NCBI RefSeq assembly: GCF_020509005.1
Contig: NC_063014.1
Span: 5,704,001 to 5,768,000, forward strand
DNA length: 64,000 nt
Source: Fulvia fulva
Lineage: Eukaryota > Ascomycota > Dothideomycetes > Mycosphaerellales > Mycosphaerellaceae
Direction: 5' to 3'
The notes under the pieces were generated by a model. It ran no database searches and was not told where the DNA came from. It was given only the letters and a program-made list of their open reading frames with translations. A program made the position numbers and the translations under genes. Position 1 is the first letter of the stretch, and each line of letters begins with the position of its first letter. Below are positions 22,766 through 34,352 of the stretch, one piece after another.

Positions 22766-23644
22766 ATGAGTACTACATCAACATCGCCATCGCCATCACG
22801 TACGATGTCGACCAAGGTGCCTGTGAAGAGCATCCTGAAGACTCAGGGCGTCAAGAAGACGCCGACAGTCACAGATGAGCAAAAGGCCAAGGTCGAGAAG
22901 GACAAGCAAAATCTCAATATTGCTCTCAAGCACGCGTATCTGATCCAGCAACATCGGAAACACGTCGAGGCTGCCATCCTGGATGCCATCACGACACTGA
23001 TAGACCTCCCAGCAGCATCGACCTTCACCACAGAAGAGAGCGAGACTTATGTCAAGCTGATCAGGTCGTTCCAACCATCCGACTTTGACAGCTTGATCGA
23101 GGAGCGTCGTGTTGACGAACGATGTGGCTATGGTCTATGTGGCAACAAGCCTCGATGCCAGACTATGGGCAGCAGCGTGGCCTGGAAGCTCAAGAAAGGC
23201 ATGTCAGATTACTGCAGCGACGCATGCGCCAAGAAGGGCCTATTCCTCAAAGCTCAGCTCAGTGAAGTGCCTGCTTGGGAACGGCTTCCGGAGCAGCAAC
23301 CGGATATTCAGCTACACGCCGATGATCGACCCGCAGATACAGACACCGCCCAACGGAGAGCTAACAGGACCGCGCGCGTTGACGAGTGGCGTAAGAAGGT
23401 GGCAAGCAACGAGGAGTTGGCCATGGAACGAGGTGAGAAAGCGAGCTCTATGCGACCGAATCAAGTCATGGCCGATATGATCGTGGAGAAGAATCCCAAG
23501 CCATTCGAGGCATCTTCGCTGCAGGCTGGTGCAGGTCATTTCAACACCATCGAGGGATACCAGACCAAGCGCTACAACAAGAAGAAGAAAGGCGAGAAAC
23601 GTGATTCGGACGACAGTGAGACCGACGACGACGCCGAGACATAG
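22766..23644 (+). CDS. rtr1: RNA polymerase II CTD phosphatase Rtr1/RPAP2
   Basis: Rtr1/RPAP2 proteins remove Ser5 phosphates from the Pol II C-terminal domain and take part in Pol II nuclear import. The 292-residue intronless protein shows the family zinc-binding signature: C120-x4-C125 (ERCGYGLCGNKP) and C150-x3-C154 (DYCSDACAKKGLF). These are preceded by the helical N-terminal region with KHAYLIQQHRKHVE. The C terminus is a Lys-rich, then Asp-rich tail (KKKKGEKRDSDDSETDDD). Start ATG 22766 is the first in frame; a second Met at residue 14 is possible. Confidence 0.88.
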   Translation: MSTTSTSPSPSRTMSTKVPVKSILKTQGVKKTPTVTDEQKAKVEKDKQNLNIALKHAYLIQQHRKHVEAAILDAITTLIDLPAASTFTTEESETYVKLIRSFQPSDFDSLIEERRVDERCGYGLCGNKPRCQTMGSSVAWKLKKGMSDYCSDACAKKGLFLKAQLSEVPAWERLPEQQPDIQLHADDRPADTDTAQRRANRTARVDEWRKKVASNEELAMERGEKASSMRPNQVMADMIVEKNPKPFEASSLQAGAGHFNTIEGYQTKRYNKKKKGEKRDSDDSETDDDAET

Positions 23645-23744
23645 TTTCTCTCCAACCTAATCTCCATCGTGGCATACTGCTGCGCGCGACTCGCCAGATA
23701 GTCGACACTTGGCAAAGCCGCGTGTCCACAACTCCCCCTCTTCC

Positions 23745-24825
23745 TCAAATACCGCCAGGATTCATCAGAGGACGACCAGACGCTACAGCAAAGTTCATGT
23801 ACGCAACTATCAGCTCGGCTCCCTGGCACAAGTCTTCGAACTTCTCAATAGCCCAGTCAGAGGAACCCCTGCTAGTGCGATTAAACGCTCTTTGCCTGGC
23901 CACCCAGAAGTGTAGAACCTCTGGTAACTTGTTCGACTTCGGCAACACGCTGCCCTCCAGGCCTTTGCATCTTTCTACGAGGCTCGCGATGGTAGCTGTC
24001 GACACTGCCCACGGGATCCTTCCGAAAGCGAGACCTTCAGCGTCCGCCAGGCACATGAACGCCGCCATCGGCCAGGTCTCATCACACCCCAAGTTGGTCG
24101 CTCGGACGAGCACTGAGGTTCTGTCGATGTTGGGAACATGCTCTTCGACATCGGCCACATGCGTCTTCATGCCTATGAAGAACATGAAGCACATGAGTGT
24201 GCGGCGCTGATCACTTGTCGCGCGCTCCCTGTCCGATGTAGCGCAAAGTATGCAAGCACAACGAATACCAACATCCCACAAGAACTGGCGACGTTGAATG
24301 GTGGGCAGCGTAGTCGCTCCTTTGTGATAGGAGAATGTAAGCTCCTCCCCGGCTGCAACATCCCTGAAGACGTAGCACTGCGTCTGTCTCTGCGAAGTGT
24401 GGCCCATGATGCAATTCGGCTGGCAAGAGTGATTGAAGCGGCTCGCGTGGCTGAAGCAGCCAGTCGCGTGGGATCCGGCCATCGTGAACTTGTTGGTGAG
24501 AAAGGCGGCTAGGAGTCTAGATCGTCCGGGAAGCGGCATTGCCCACATAGCATCGAACTGCCGTTTGGCGCTGGTATCGAGACGGGCGTACGCATTGCCC
24601 ACATCACTCTCGGTGATTCGTGGCTCCGGCTTGTTGATTATGAAGAGAGGGTCGTCCACAAGGATTTGTGTACCGGCTCGAATGTTCTTCAAGGCGAAGG
24701 CACCGTTGCCCCCGAGAGGTGATGCTTTGAGCTGGTAATAGGCATTGCCTACGAAATCTGGACTGGGATTAATGTGGTCTCGTTACGAGCTGGAGGTGGT
24801 ACTCACTTCGTCCGTCAAATGACAT
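23745..24825 (-). CDS. SET domain-containing protein
   Basis: A protein lysine methyltransferase candidate of the SET superfamily. A 19-nt first exon (24825-24807, MSFDGR plus one base) and a 49-nt intron (24806-24758, GTGAGT ... CCAG) restore the N-terminal SET strand (YYQLKASPLGGNGAFALKNI). The catalytic core shows FSHASRFNHSCQPNC (about residues 108-122) and EELTFSYH. A post-SET-like C-x-C-x2-C follows (RCACILC). The product is about 343 residues. The C-terminal 170 residues are helical with no assigned domain. Many fungal proteins of this type have unknown substrates. It converges on rtr1 with 100 bp between stops. Confidence 0.82.
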
Positions 24826-25294
24826 CAAGCACAATTCCAGCAGTAGCAGCGTATGACACTACGGACTATGGCTCTACAGACCGAGTGCACTTTGCCCAGA
24901 AGTAGTCGCCATTTTGTTTGCTTGGGACACTCTCTGAACAATGCGGCACCTGCTACAAAGTGCTGTAGACTTCTGACAGGCGCCAGGTCTTGCTCGAGAC
25001 ATCTGGATCAAGATCGCATGCTGTGGCTGCGAGGAGGCATATATCCAACTGCCAGTAATACTGGGAAACTGGGCTTTTGTCGGAGGGCGCGAGTTATATC
25101 TTCGACAAGAATCAGAGCCAAATGGAAATGTTCAAGTCGCAACGCAACATCGCGCCGCCCTTGATTACTAGAGCTGTGAGTGCCTGCATTCGACAGTTGT
25201 CATTGGATGACGAGTGGCCAGCAAGGCAAGATCTACTGCTCCAGCTTGGCACTGTCCACTTCAACAACATCGGCCGTCAACTCTCCTCCCTCAC
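24826..25294. other. Intergenic, no gene seen
   Basis: About 470 bp upstream of the SET gene and downstream of the secreted-protein gene. Only short ORFs without protein-like composition. Confidence 0.35.
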
Positions 25295-26241
25295 TCAAAT
25301 GAACACATCAACCGGCACAGTACCTGGTGTGAAAGACCACACGCCCTGCGCATTCATCACATTCACATACACCTTCCTCGGCTCTTCCTGGTTCCTGGAG
25401 GCCGTCACGCCAGGGAAGCGGGCACTCCTTGCGCTTGAGCCTAGTCTTGCTCCGCGGTCTGTAGTGAAATAGCCATTGCCGCCTATGTACACAGAGATTA
25501 GCCAAACTCTAGACGTATATTAAGGATGCGTTTTGAGACTTACCTTCATACCTATTCGTCGGAATCCTAATAAACGCATTATAACTCTGCGCCCCATCGG
25601 CCCCAGTCCAGGTGATCTCAATCTCGCCCGCAGCATTGATGCTTCTGCCTGAGAAATTCGTTTTGGCAGGTCTGGTGCCTGTAGTCGTAGTGATGCGGCC
25701 CGTGGTGAAGCGATACGAGCTGGACGTGCAAGCACTGTTGGCTGACGAAGTGTAGAAAACCCAACCCGACGGAGCCACGCCATTACGGCAGACATTACTG
25801 AACTCATGCACGGAAGTGAAAGCTTGCGATTGCGTGCGGTTGGTGATGTAGTTGGTTCCGTAGCCGATGGTGTAGAAGGGGTCGGAGACGGCTATGTTGT
25901 TGAAGTCGCGGAACGGGTCGTGGTTCACTCTAAAATCTATCAGTTTTCGAACATGCTGCTTTCTCAAGATCCCGGGAAAAGAAGTCTTACCGGCTCCCAT
26001 CAGGATATATAGCATCGAAATTCCACATGACGCCGATGTTCTTGCCGCGGTTGAAGGTTAGTTGGGCTTCGCAGTTGCCGATGTTGAAGGCGCGGAAGGT
26101 GTTTGGGGCTGGGTTGCCGCAGGAGTCTTGCCATGTGGGTGAGGGGCTTTGGCGGGTTTCTAGCTCGGTGGGGAGGGCTGATGCCCAGCAGGTGTGGGAG
26201 GTCAACGCTAGAGCTGTGGTTAGGAGGGAGATGGTGTGCAT
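25295..26241 (-). CDS. Secreted hypothetical protein
   Basis: Unknown family. Three exons (26241-25991, 25929-25544, 25482-25295) with two 61-nt introns (GTAAGA/TTTAG and GTAAGT/ATAG) give an exact 274-residue frame. A signal peptide is visible at residues 1-21 (MHTISLLTTALALTSHTCWAS). The mature part has at least four cysteines and an NRT sequon. It is rich in aromatic, Ser/Thr and Gly residues, as in extracellular beta-rich proteins (e.g. NKGKN- and FTTGRITTTTG-type strands). Short length and secretion make it a candidate secretome or effector-like protein, but there is no direct evidence of that role. Confidence 0.7.
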
Positions 26242-26818
26242 TGTGAGGTGGGTGTGTGCAGAAGATGGTCTTGGTTTGGGTGTGAGTCGAGGCGAGTGGG
26301 GAGTGAAGAGGTAGTACATGTATGCTTTTGCTGTGCTATAACATCCGCGAAGCTCCAAAATGTATGAGAATGTCCACTGACGACGTCCAAGCAGCTAGAA
26401 TCCAAACAAGGCGACTACACGTCGCTCCATGATCCGCTATAGCAGCCACCGCTTGGGCTTGCTGTGCCAAGGCATGGCGTTCTCGGAGGTCGGTGTAGAC
26501 GAATAGCAGGGAGCATAGGTATGCAAAAGTCGAGCAATAGACGCTTCATCGTAAAAAAGAGTACGAGGGTAGGAACATGCGCATCTCGTAGCTTAGGAGA
26601 ATGATCCAAAGTCATATGACCGGCAGAAGAGAAGCGATGAGGTCGGAACTGAGGGCGGGTATTGAGTTGCCAAGTGATCGACAAAGCCACGGTCCGATCG
26701 AAAGTTCAAATAACCACAGCTGTAGATCTTGCGCAACAGTCGTTCGGGTGTTCGCTGTCGATGCTTTCGAAGTCTGTGTACTTCTTCTGCTACCGTCGCA
26801 TCCGTATATGAGTCTTAT
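26242..26818. other. Intergenic, no gene seen
   Basis: 577 bp holding the promoter of the secreted-protein gene and the 3' region of the tautomerase gene. No convincing ORF or repeat. Confidence 0.35.
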
Positions 26819-27301
26819 TCACAACTTCCCCACCCTCTCCCTCGCCTCCTCCATCTCCTCAGGCGGCACAGCCCTATTCTCCCCCCTCCAAACCTTCTCA
26901 TCCTCACTCCCAAACACCGGCGGATTCATCCCATTAACATGCCACAAGCTCCTCCTACTCTCAGCAATCTCATACTCCAAATTATACCCCTTATTCAACG
27001 TATGCGGCCTCAACAGCTCCGTCAAATGCGCCATCATCTTCGCATGAACCTTCTCATCGTCCGGCGCGTTGATGTGGATGTGCAGGACGCGGATCCGGAT
27101 GAAGGGGCGGGTGCTGCGGGTGCTGGCCATCTCGCCGCCGAGCCATTGGTCGGAGGGGGATGTTTTGATGAAGTTCACGACGACGTAGAAGGCGGGCATG
27201 CCCAGGCGGGTGTAGTTGGAGGTTATGGATTTGGCGAGGGCGCCTTTGGTGGTTTCGTCTTCGAAGGTTCCTGGGGGGTGGAAGATCATCCAGTGAGGCA
27301 T
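26819..27301 (-). CDS. Tautomerase, cis-3-chloroacrylic acid dehalogenase-like
   Basis: This 160-residue protein begins MPHWMIFHPPGTF, the signature start of the cis-CaaD-like branch of the tautomerase superfamily. The proline after the removed Met is the catalytic base. Fungal members are usually annotated as oxalocrotonate-tautomerase-like and act on small unsaturated carboxylic acids; the true substrate is unknown. Start ATG 27301 is fixed by the need for Pro at position 2; 29 residues open upstream have no ATG. It lies in the same orientation as the FAD monooxygenase and the SDR relic upstream, suggesting a small aromatic-catabolism group (inference). Confidence 0.82.
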   Translation of the reverse strand: MPHWMIFHPPGTFEDETTKGALAKSITSNYTRLGMPAFYVVVNFIKTSPSDQWLGGEMASTRSTRPFIRIRVLHIHINAPDDEKVHAKMMAHLTELLRPHTLNKGYNLEYEIAESRRSLWHVNGMNPPVFGSEDEKVWRGENRAVPPEEMEEARERVGKL

Positions 27302-27974
27302 TTTTTGTGAGTTCTTATTTAGGTCGAGGCAGAAAATCTTGGGTGCGAAGGTTATGGACTTGATTTGATGAATTGAAGCAGAGGGCACAGGTGTTAGCTA
27401 CATGTACAGGTATATGGCTCGCATGATATCATCAGCGTCGTGCAGAGCGCATGACGCCATGTGGACATATTACATGTGTGTTTCGTTCCTTTCTGCGGAA
27501 GCATGTATTCGTGCTGGCTGTCGATGTGCGGCTGATGATTCGGGTGGCTGAATGGGACCGGTACTGATCAGTAATCTTATGATGGTTCGGCACGCTGATG
27601 ATGCGTATGGCTCCATTCCTTCTGGTCAAGAGCCTCGGGCTGGACAGCTACGAAGCAATATGTGTATCTGTTGTGGAGGATGTTCAAGTTGTGCCGTTGC
27701 GCAGTAGCAAAATGTCACAGCATCTTGAAGCAACGGGACGCCACCGCTTCGCTGGCTCCCGCTGGAAGAGCACGAGTGATCCGCCTACACCATGGGCTTG
27801 AGTCGGAGGCTGAGGGTGACTATAGTGTTCCAGCGCTCGTAAGCGCTGTATGCTGCAAGTCATCAACGTGTCCAATGAGGGATCCACGAAACCCCACGAT
27901 ACTCTTACCATGTGCTACGAGACGAGTGACCTCGACCAAGAGCAGACAACAATGTGCTTGGTATCTGTCTCCGT
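27302..27974. other. Intergenic, no gene seen
   Basis: About 670 bp between the tautomerase start and the FAD monooxygenase stop. No gene-like ORF. Confidence 0.35.
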
Positions 27975-29295
27975 CTATAATAATGCTTCAAACACCCTCA
28001 TCGCATCGTCGTTCTGTGCCTGAAGATCGACATTGTTGGAGAAGCTCGCAGACTCTTTGAAAAATGCTCGCATCGCGTCTGGGTCGTTCTCCATGCCGTC
28101 TGCCGCATAGTTGTAAATATCGCCATGCTTCCGAGACAGGTCGACCTGATGTTGTGAGCGTGGTCGTCGTACTTTGTCGTATGCTGCAAAGGCTTGTTCT
28201 ACCTGTGCAGGTGAGTCGACTCTGGAGAAGAGGTGTGTCATGACAGCGCAATCTTCTAGGGCCTGAGCTGCGCCTTGACCGGCGAAGCTGTGGGATGTCA
28301 GCATTCTGTAGGATGAGAGGCTTGGATGAAGGGTTGGCTTACGGGTGCATTGCATGTGCGGCATCTCCAATCATGCAAACGCGGCCTTTGTAGTAAGTGG
28401 GTGCGTGATCATGATCAGCATAACTCCACGATCCAGACGTGTCGTCTGCAACCATGCGAACCATGTTCTTCGCTTCTTCGCTGTAGTCGTCGAACAGGTG
28501 TAGCTGATCTTTCAGCGGCGGCGCGCCACTATACTTGTCCGCCTCGAATCGAAGTCCTCGCACAGCAAGACCTACGCTCAACTTCTGGCCTTTGGCGAGC
28601 GGCATGGAGTTGACATTCCCACGTGGACCGCATAGGATTGGAACGAACTTTGTCCACTTCTCATCGATCCCGTACTTTCGCGCTTCGTCCATTGACATCA
28701 TTCTTCGATAGTTTTGGTAGCCATTGTGGTTCTTCGCGCCCACTGCAGGATGATTCGCGCCCAAGATGTGCGATCTAGTAATGCTGTGCACACCGTCTGC
28801 TCCAATAACGCCGTCTGCCTCCACTTTCGAGCCGTCCGTGAAGTACACTGTCACGCCCTTGTCGCTCTCCTCGATCTTCTCAGCTCTTTTGCCATTGCTT
28901 ATGCTGCCCTTCGGTAACAGCTCCATGAAGCCCTTCATCAACTCATGCCTGGCCACCGTCTTTCTACCTTTTGCTCTTCCGAGCTCAGCTACAAGCTCGC
29001 CGCTGTTTGGACCTTGTGCTAAGATGACCTGTGTGACCATCTCCACGTCCGCCTCGCCCATGTTCAGCGCCTTGTCAAAGTAAGCCTGCTTCACCTCGTC
29101 GCCTATGAGTGTCATGGCCTTGATCGCATTCAGATGCAGTGCAAGTCCGGCACCAATATCCTTGTACTCTGGTACGCTCTCGTAGATGTGGAAGTCGACA
29201 TTTGGGTTCTTGGACAATCCCACTCCTAGTGCCAGCCCAGCGATACCGCCTCCTAGTACTGCAAGAGAGATCTTGGAGTGTTCCATGGAGCCCAT
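27975..29295 (-). CDS. FAD-dependent monooxygenase (salicylate hydroxylase-like)
   Basis: A group A flavoprotein hydroxylase of 421 residues. Exons 29295-28343 and 28287-27975 are joined across a 55-nt intron (GTAAGC ... CACAG). Motifs are complete: FAD-binding GGGIAG near residue 16, the DG motif (GADGVHS) mid-protein, and GDAAHAMHPFAGQG at the exon junction. These enzymes use NAD(P)H and O2 to hydroxylate aromatic acids such as salicylate. The neighbouring tautomerase and decayed SDR fit an aromatic or small-acid degradation theme. Two in-frame Mets lie close together at the start (MGSMEHS). Confidence 0.88.
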
Positions 29296-29763
29296 CGCGT
29301 CGATCGATGCTGCGTTTCGTGATGCTTTTACAAGGAGCAGCGATAGCAGAGCCTGTAGTCAGTGGTGTATAATGAGATGGACCTACCTCCCGGACACGCG
29401 ACCTACCTTTACGGTTCCCCGTCATGGCTCACTTCGGACTGTCGTACGACTGACTGTCGCGGAGAGGATTGTTTGGGTTCGACATGTCCGGAGTTGCGGT
29501 GCGTCGTGTTGTAATGGAAAGCTAAATCCGTCTGCTGCAGGCACAGCAGGGTATCTCATAGGTCGAGGAATGTCCTGCGCTAGTGGAAGTCGGTCAATCA
29601 TCCAAAGTAGCCACCCAGAACTTCCTCCTGCTCCTTCCTTCAACCTGGCGCCCAGGGCGTGTGTCGACTTCCACCTCGCGAACAGATCCGCGTACGAAGA
29701 GAAACTTGAACAGCACACGCCATCGATACCACTTCGACACCTTCAGACGCCTTGGACAGGTGT
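29296..29763. other. Intergenic, no gene seen
   Basis: About 470 bp between the FAD monooxygenase and the SDR relic. Likely the monooxygenase promoter. Confidence 0.35.
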
Positions 29764-30728
29764 CTACGCGCATACGGCTTGCAGCAGTCCCGCGGAAGGG
29801 CCAGCCAGCAATCCACCATCCAATGTCAATGCGTGTCCATTGACATAGTTGGCTGCAGGAGAAAGCAGGTAGACATTACTGCTTCTGTCTTCGTCTGCCT
29901 ATGCCACGCGCCTGAGTGGGATGAATCTTTTGGTGGCCTTTTCGCCTGGTGGGAACTTCGTCTGTCGACGCAAATACCTTGATCGGCAAGATCCAGTGCT
30001 GCAGGACTCCGCGTCAGCCAACACCTTGCACATTGGATGTCACATACACATCGCTCGAGTGGTCGCAAGAGCAGCATGCTTCGATGCGGTGTATGCCACT
30101 TTTCTGGGAACCGCTGCTAGTGACATGGCCGAAGTCACATTGACTATCTGACCTCGCCCGAGACTTCGATGGACGCCGCTGAGAGTGGTGAACTGCTTCG
30201 GCTCCTGCTCTGCCATGGCTTTCGAGACGGCTCTTGACACCGTCAAGATGCCTTTGGCATTTACGGCCATGACCCGGTAGTAGTCGGCAGGATCGTCATC
30301 TGGCACGGCCACATGTTGTTTCACGTCGACCTTGCAGCATATCAGCACATGGGCCAAAGACTATTCAGCAATCTACGAACACCAGCGCTGTTCACGAGGT
30401 AGTCGAGTCTGCCGAATTGTGCTACCACGGCCTTGACAACCTGGTCAACGGCCGCGTGGTCCGTCATGTCGAGCTTCCAGCTTCTTGCACGGTACTGGGC
30501 GTCCGTGGCGTACCGCTTGCTATTCTTGGCAGCGTGGTGGACTCTCTCTCCATCAACGTCCGCCAACGCGATTGCCGTCGCACCTGCGGCAGCAAGTGCA
30601 TTTGCAGCGCCTTGGCCAATCCCACCAGCTGAGTGAGGATGTTTTCAGCGATCGCAATGTAAGGTGTCGTGCGTGTTATACTGACACCTGTGACAAGCGC
30701 TACGCCTGTGGTGTTGAAGTAAGCCATT
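29764..30728 (-). pseudogene. Decayed short-chain dehydrogenase (SDR)
   Basis: Reads as a classical SDR on this strand. MAYFNTTGVALVTA is joined over a 59-nt intron (30687-30629) to GGIGQGAANALAAAGATAIAL (with ATG 30728 as start). Then come LDYLVNSAG, the catalytic YTASK, LDLADQGICVD, and the usual C terminus NYVNGHALTLDGG ending at 29764. Damage is visible. After ICVD the frame shifts and the expected 10-20 residues are missing before FPPGEKATKRF. An in-frame TAG at 29901-29899 then interrupts RRVA/ADEDRSSNVYLL, where such enzymes normally have a charged residue. The Rossmann glycine motif is also slightly off consensus (TAGGIG). Same orientation as the FAD monooxygenase. Confidence 0.65.
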
Positions 30729-31063
30729 GGTGCAAAGAGATTGTGGATCAAGATGCGGTTACCCTGGCAGCCGTGGAACGAAGAAGTTTCAGTCACATCG
30801 TGGTCACGAATGGCTAACTGAGGTATGGTCTTAGTATGTTGCTCAGCGAGCTGCGATGGTTCAATAATGCTGACATGCTTGCTGCATCAGCAAATCATAG
30901 GGTCCACCGGTACCGCCAAGAACTTCGATAAGAAGGATCGTGCAACATATCTTGCTGCTCACATATCTTTGTGCTTCACAGACTGCCATCGACAGGAGAC
31001 CCCGTAATTCTGCAACCATCATCCGCGCCAGCAGATTCAGACAACATCAACATCACCACCAGT
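30729..31063. promoter_or_regulatory. Divergent intergenic region
   Basis: 335 bp between the SDR relic and the 2EXR-like gene. No clear elements. Confidence 0.25.
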
Positions 31064-32017
31064 ATGGCTCAAGAGGTCAGCGCCAACACTGATGACAAGT
31101 GCAGCGAAGGCAGCATCTCATCTCCCACCAACGCCATCTCGGCCACCAGAATGACAGGCGCGCTCCGGTTTTTCAACTTGCCCCTCGAGCTACGTGACTC
31201 AGTCTACAGCTTTGCCAGCAATTGTGTTGACCTTGACGGTACTCAATTTGGACTATGCGCTGGACGGCTTCGGTTTCGAGTCCTGTCGCCAAAGCTGTGG
31301 GGAGTCAGCCGCAGGTTCAAGCAGGAATACGAGCGCTTACTTCCCCACGAGGTCAAGATGCGCGCCATACTAATGATCCCATCGATGACCAGCACACCCG
31401 ACAGCAGCACATCAATTCCGAAAACACTCCGTAGTCGCCTGACGCATATCCGTAAAGCGTATCTGACATCCACGGTACATTCTTTCATCAAAGGAATAGG
31501 CGTGTGACCCACTTGATATACAAATGTGATTAGTTCCTAACGTTCATTAGTTGGCGCCAACCAGCTCGGCCAAGACGTCGCAAAGCTCTTGAGTCTAATG
31601 CCGACTCTGGAAAGGATTGAGATCAAAGTACTCCTCAGCGTCGAGGGCGCAGAGCACCTCCTCGCCTTAGCTTCCGCCCCGACCTCACTCTCGGAACTGG
31701 CGAGATGCGATCTCGACAGCCCGCTGTTCGCATGCTGCCCCAAGGAAATGATCGCAAACATTCCTTTCCGCTACGCCCTCACCGTGGCGTGCCCTCTCTT
31801 CAGTCCAAACCCAGGTGCGTTCGATGATGATATCTCTCGGGCCTTGATGGGGCCAGGGAATAGCAGCAACCAGATTTACTTTCTGGCATCAGCGTCAGAT
31901 GGGGGATACACCTGGCACGGCTTGGATCTTGAGGTGGACATGTGTTCGGGCACGTTCGAGAAGGCGCTGGCAATAGCTCGCACAGCAAAGAAGGACATCG
32001 CGAGATCGGATACCTGA
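31064..32017 (+). CDS. 2EXR/F-box-like hypothetical protein
   Basis: Exon 1 (31064-31501) contains FFNLPLELRDSVYSF, the leucine-proline motif found at the start of fungal 2EXR and F-box-like proteins. It is followed by a region about bristle-like core residues (WGVSRRFKQEY). A 63-nt intron (31502-31564, GTGTGA ... CCAG, with a CCTAAC branch) joins exon 2, which starts LGQDVAKLLSLMPTLERIEI, typical of the downstream helix in these proteins. The product is about 296 residues. The family is expanded in filamentous ascomycetes and almost entirely uncharacterised. Confidence 0.65.
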
Positions 32018-32997
32018 GTAGTAAGACTGGCGAAGAGACTGGATACTGCGACCGGGACAGTATGACTTGGTCAGCCGTGGAGCCAGGGGGACAAGAGAAG
32101 CACAGAAGAGCGGAGCCTTCTCTGCTTACCACTTCGAAGATAGCAACCGGCGGAACGAGACAGATGGCGATGCCCCAAGCATTAACAAGCTGAGGCTCAA
32201 CCCATACGAGGAGCAAAGCACTGTAGCTTAGCATCTTACAAGGTAGACATTGACAACAATATCCAGACTGTTGCCGAGCATTCTTGTGTCTGCCTAACAG
32301 ATCCGAAAGCCGAGAAGTGGTTGCCGCTGCTCAGCTGAACACCAGGATGTCGTTCTTCACTAGCTCGGGCGTCGATCGTAAGGCAAACATTCCCAGCCAG
32401 TAGATACGCTTCTTCTATGCAGGTACAGTCCGATCCAGCCGAAGCAGAAGAGGTGAAGTGAGAACCGTTACGCACAGAGGGCTATTTTCGGCTCTCGCGA
32501 GTGTGGAGACAGTCGTCATCTGCTTGGCCTGCGCTCGAGTCTTGGTCTTCACGATGCGAACCATTTCGCAGTTCGGGCAGTCATGCGGGCTTGTTGTTTG
32601 CTGTGTGCATGATTGTTTGGTAGAGGCCGCCATCGCGACTCTGACTCTTCTGCTCACCGGACGGATTCTAACATCACGCCACTGTCTCTATCGCTCAGCC
32701 GCGAAGCATACCTCGACTTCGACCTCGACCCCTCATCCGTCCACATCGAGGATATCGAGTAGTGAATCATCTCCCTCTGCAGCAGCGCATATCCGCGGAC
32801 AACCAGGTTGACAGCTTCACGCGTGGCAAGGATCCACCTTTTGACCTTGCGCATACACCAAGGTTCACTAGCACTCTGACGTACGCTTCCGATCTTCCTC
32901 TGCACGCGACAGACTCGCATCACTCACTAGACTAAGCGGCAAAGTCTGCTGTGAGGAGTCGGCAGAGCTGGAAGTCTTTAGAATCACCGCAGACTAT
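32018..32997. other. Intergenic, no gene seen
   Basis: About 980 bp upstream of the penta-EF-hand gene. Short ORFs only; ACCTCGAC-type simple sequence near 32710-32760. Confidence 0.35.
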
Positions 32998-34352
32998 GGC
33001 TTACAATCGCGGCTACAACCCAGACTCACTACCGGCGTACGTATTGCCTCTCGTATCCGTGTCCCTTCTGTCGTTCCTATTCTTGCGGCTGTGTAGCTGT
33101 GAAGAGCACTGAACCAACAAGAGAGGACAACGTCGCTGATGAAACACGTTCATTGGAACAGACACGCCGAACCTGAGCAAGCAGCGCAGATGCTCACCGG
33201 CAACCCCAACAACGGCGGCGGCAGGCGCGACGATCGTAGCAGCCTGCCCTCGAATGCGAACTACAATAAACCGGTCCCTCCACCACCGCAAGTACAGGCT
33301 CTCCGACCTGGCCAAGACGATCGATATGGCAGTAGGCAAAGCTCGGGTGGATATCAATCGCCAGCACCGCCTGGCGCATACGGCTCTTCGAATCCTCCTC
33401 CGCAACAGCAGGGCTACAACGACAACTATGGCCGACAGAACTCGCCTCGATACGATCAGTACAGCCAACAACAATCACAGTCACAACGGTATGGTTCGGG
33501 CCAAGGGCAGGGAGGATATGGCCAACAACAAGCGCCTGGCGGCTTCAGCCAAGCACCACCTCCACGAAGCAGCAGCACAAACTATGGCGTAAGCTCTCCT
33601 CCACCTCAAGCCTCCTATGGCCAAGGTCCGCGACCCCAAGAAGGCTATCATGGCCGACCTCCGATCCCAGACCACCAGCGCCCGCCTACAGTCGCCCCAC
33701 CTCGAGATGGTAACGATCGTGATGCTCTATGGCCTCTTTTCCTACAAGTGGACAAGAATCGCAGCGGGCAACTTTCCGAATCCGAACTTTCCTCCGCACT
33801 CGTCAACGGCGATTACACAGCCTTCGATCCGCATACCGTCAAGATGATGATCCGAATGTTCGATACTGATAGGTCGGGGACCATAAACTTTGACGAATTC
33901 TGCGGGCTATGGGGGTTCCTGGCTGCATGGAGGGGCCTTTTCGACCGTTTCGATGTGGACAGGAGTGGGAACATATCTTTGAGGGAGTTTGAAGATGCAC
34001 TGGTGGCTTTTGGATACAGGTTGAGCCCACAGTTCGTACAGCTGCTTTTCAGCACATACGCAAAGAGCCACAGCAGGGGACGAGGAGACGAAAGGGAAAG
34101 AGAGAAGGTGCTGAGCTTTGACCTCTTCGTGCAGGCTTGTATAAGCCTGAAGAGGATGACGGATGTGTTTAAGAAGTACGATACGGATCGGGATGGGTAT
34201 ATCACCCTGAGTTTTGAGGAGTAAGTGGAACTGCCGCAGGCATGGAATTGGATGCTTTACTGACTGATTGGTGTTACAGGTTCTTGACAGGTGCGCAAAG
34301 CCTCTTTCTATTCAACTCGATTTCCGCGCAGACGGATACTGGGTTGTATTGA
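32998..34352 (+). CDS. pef1: Penta-EF-hand calcium-binding protein (peflin/ALG-2-like)
   Basis: A calcium sensor of the PEF family, which in other organisms couples Ca2+ to ESCRT, COPII or ubiquitin-ligase adaptors. A 38-nt exon 1 (MAYNRGYNPDSLP) and a 126-nt intron (33036-33161) lead to the main exon. That exon has a long Gln/Gly/Tyr/Pro-rich N-terminal region, then EF-hand loops DKNRSGQLSESE, DTDRSGTINFDE, DVDRSGNISLRE and DTDRDGYITL. A second intron (34221-34279) precedes EFLTG. The end at 34352 assumes the last exon is read through; a further intron at GTGCGC after FLT would change the last residues. Confidence 0.85.
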
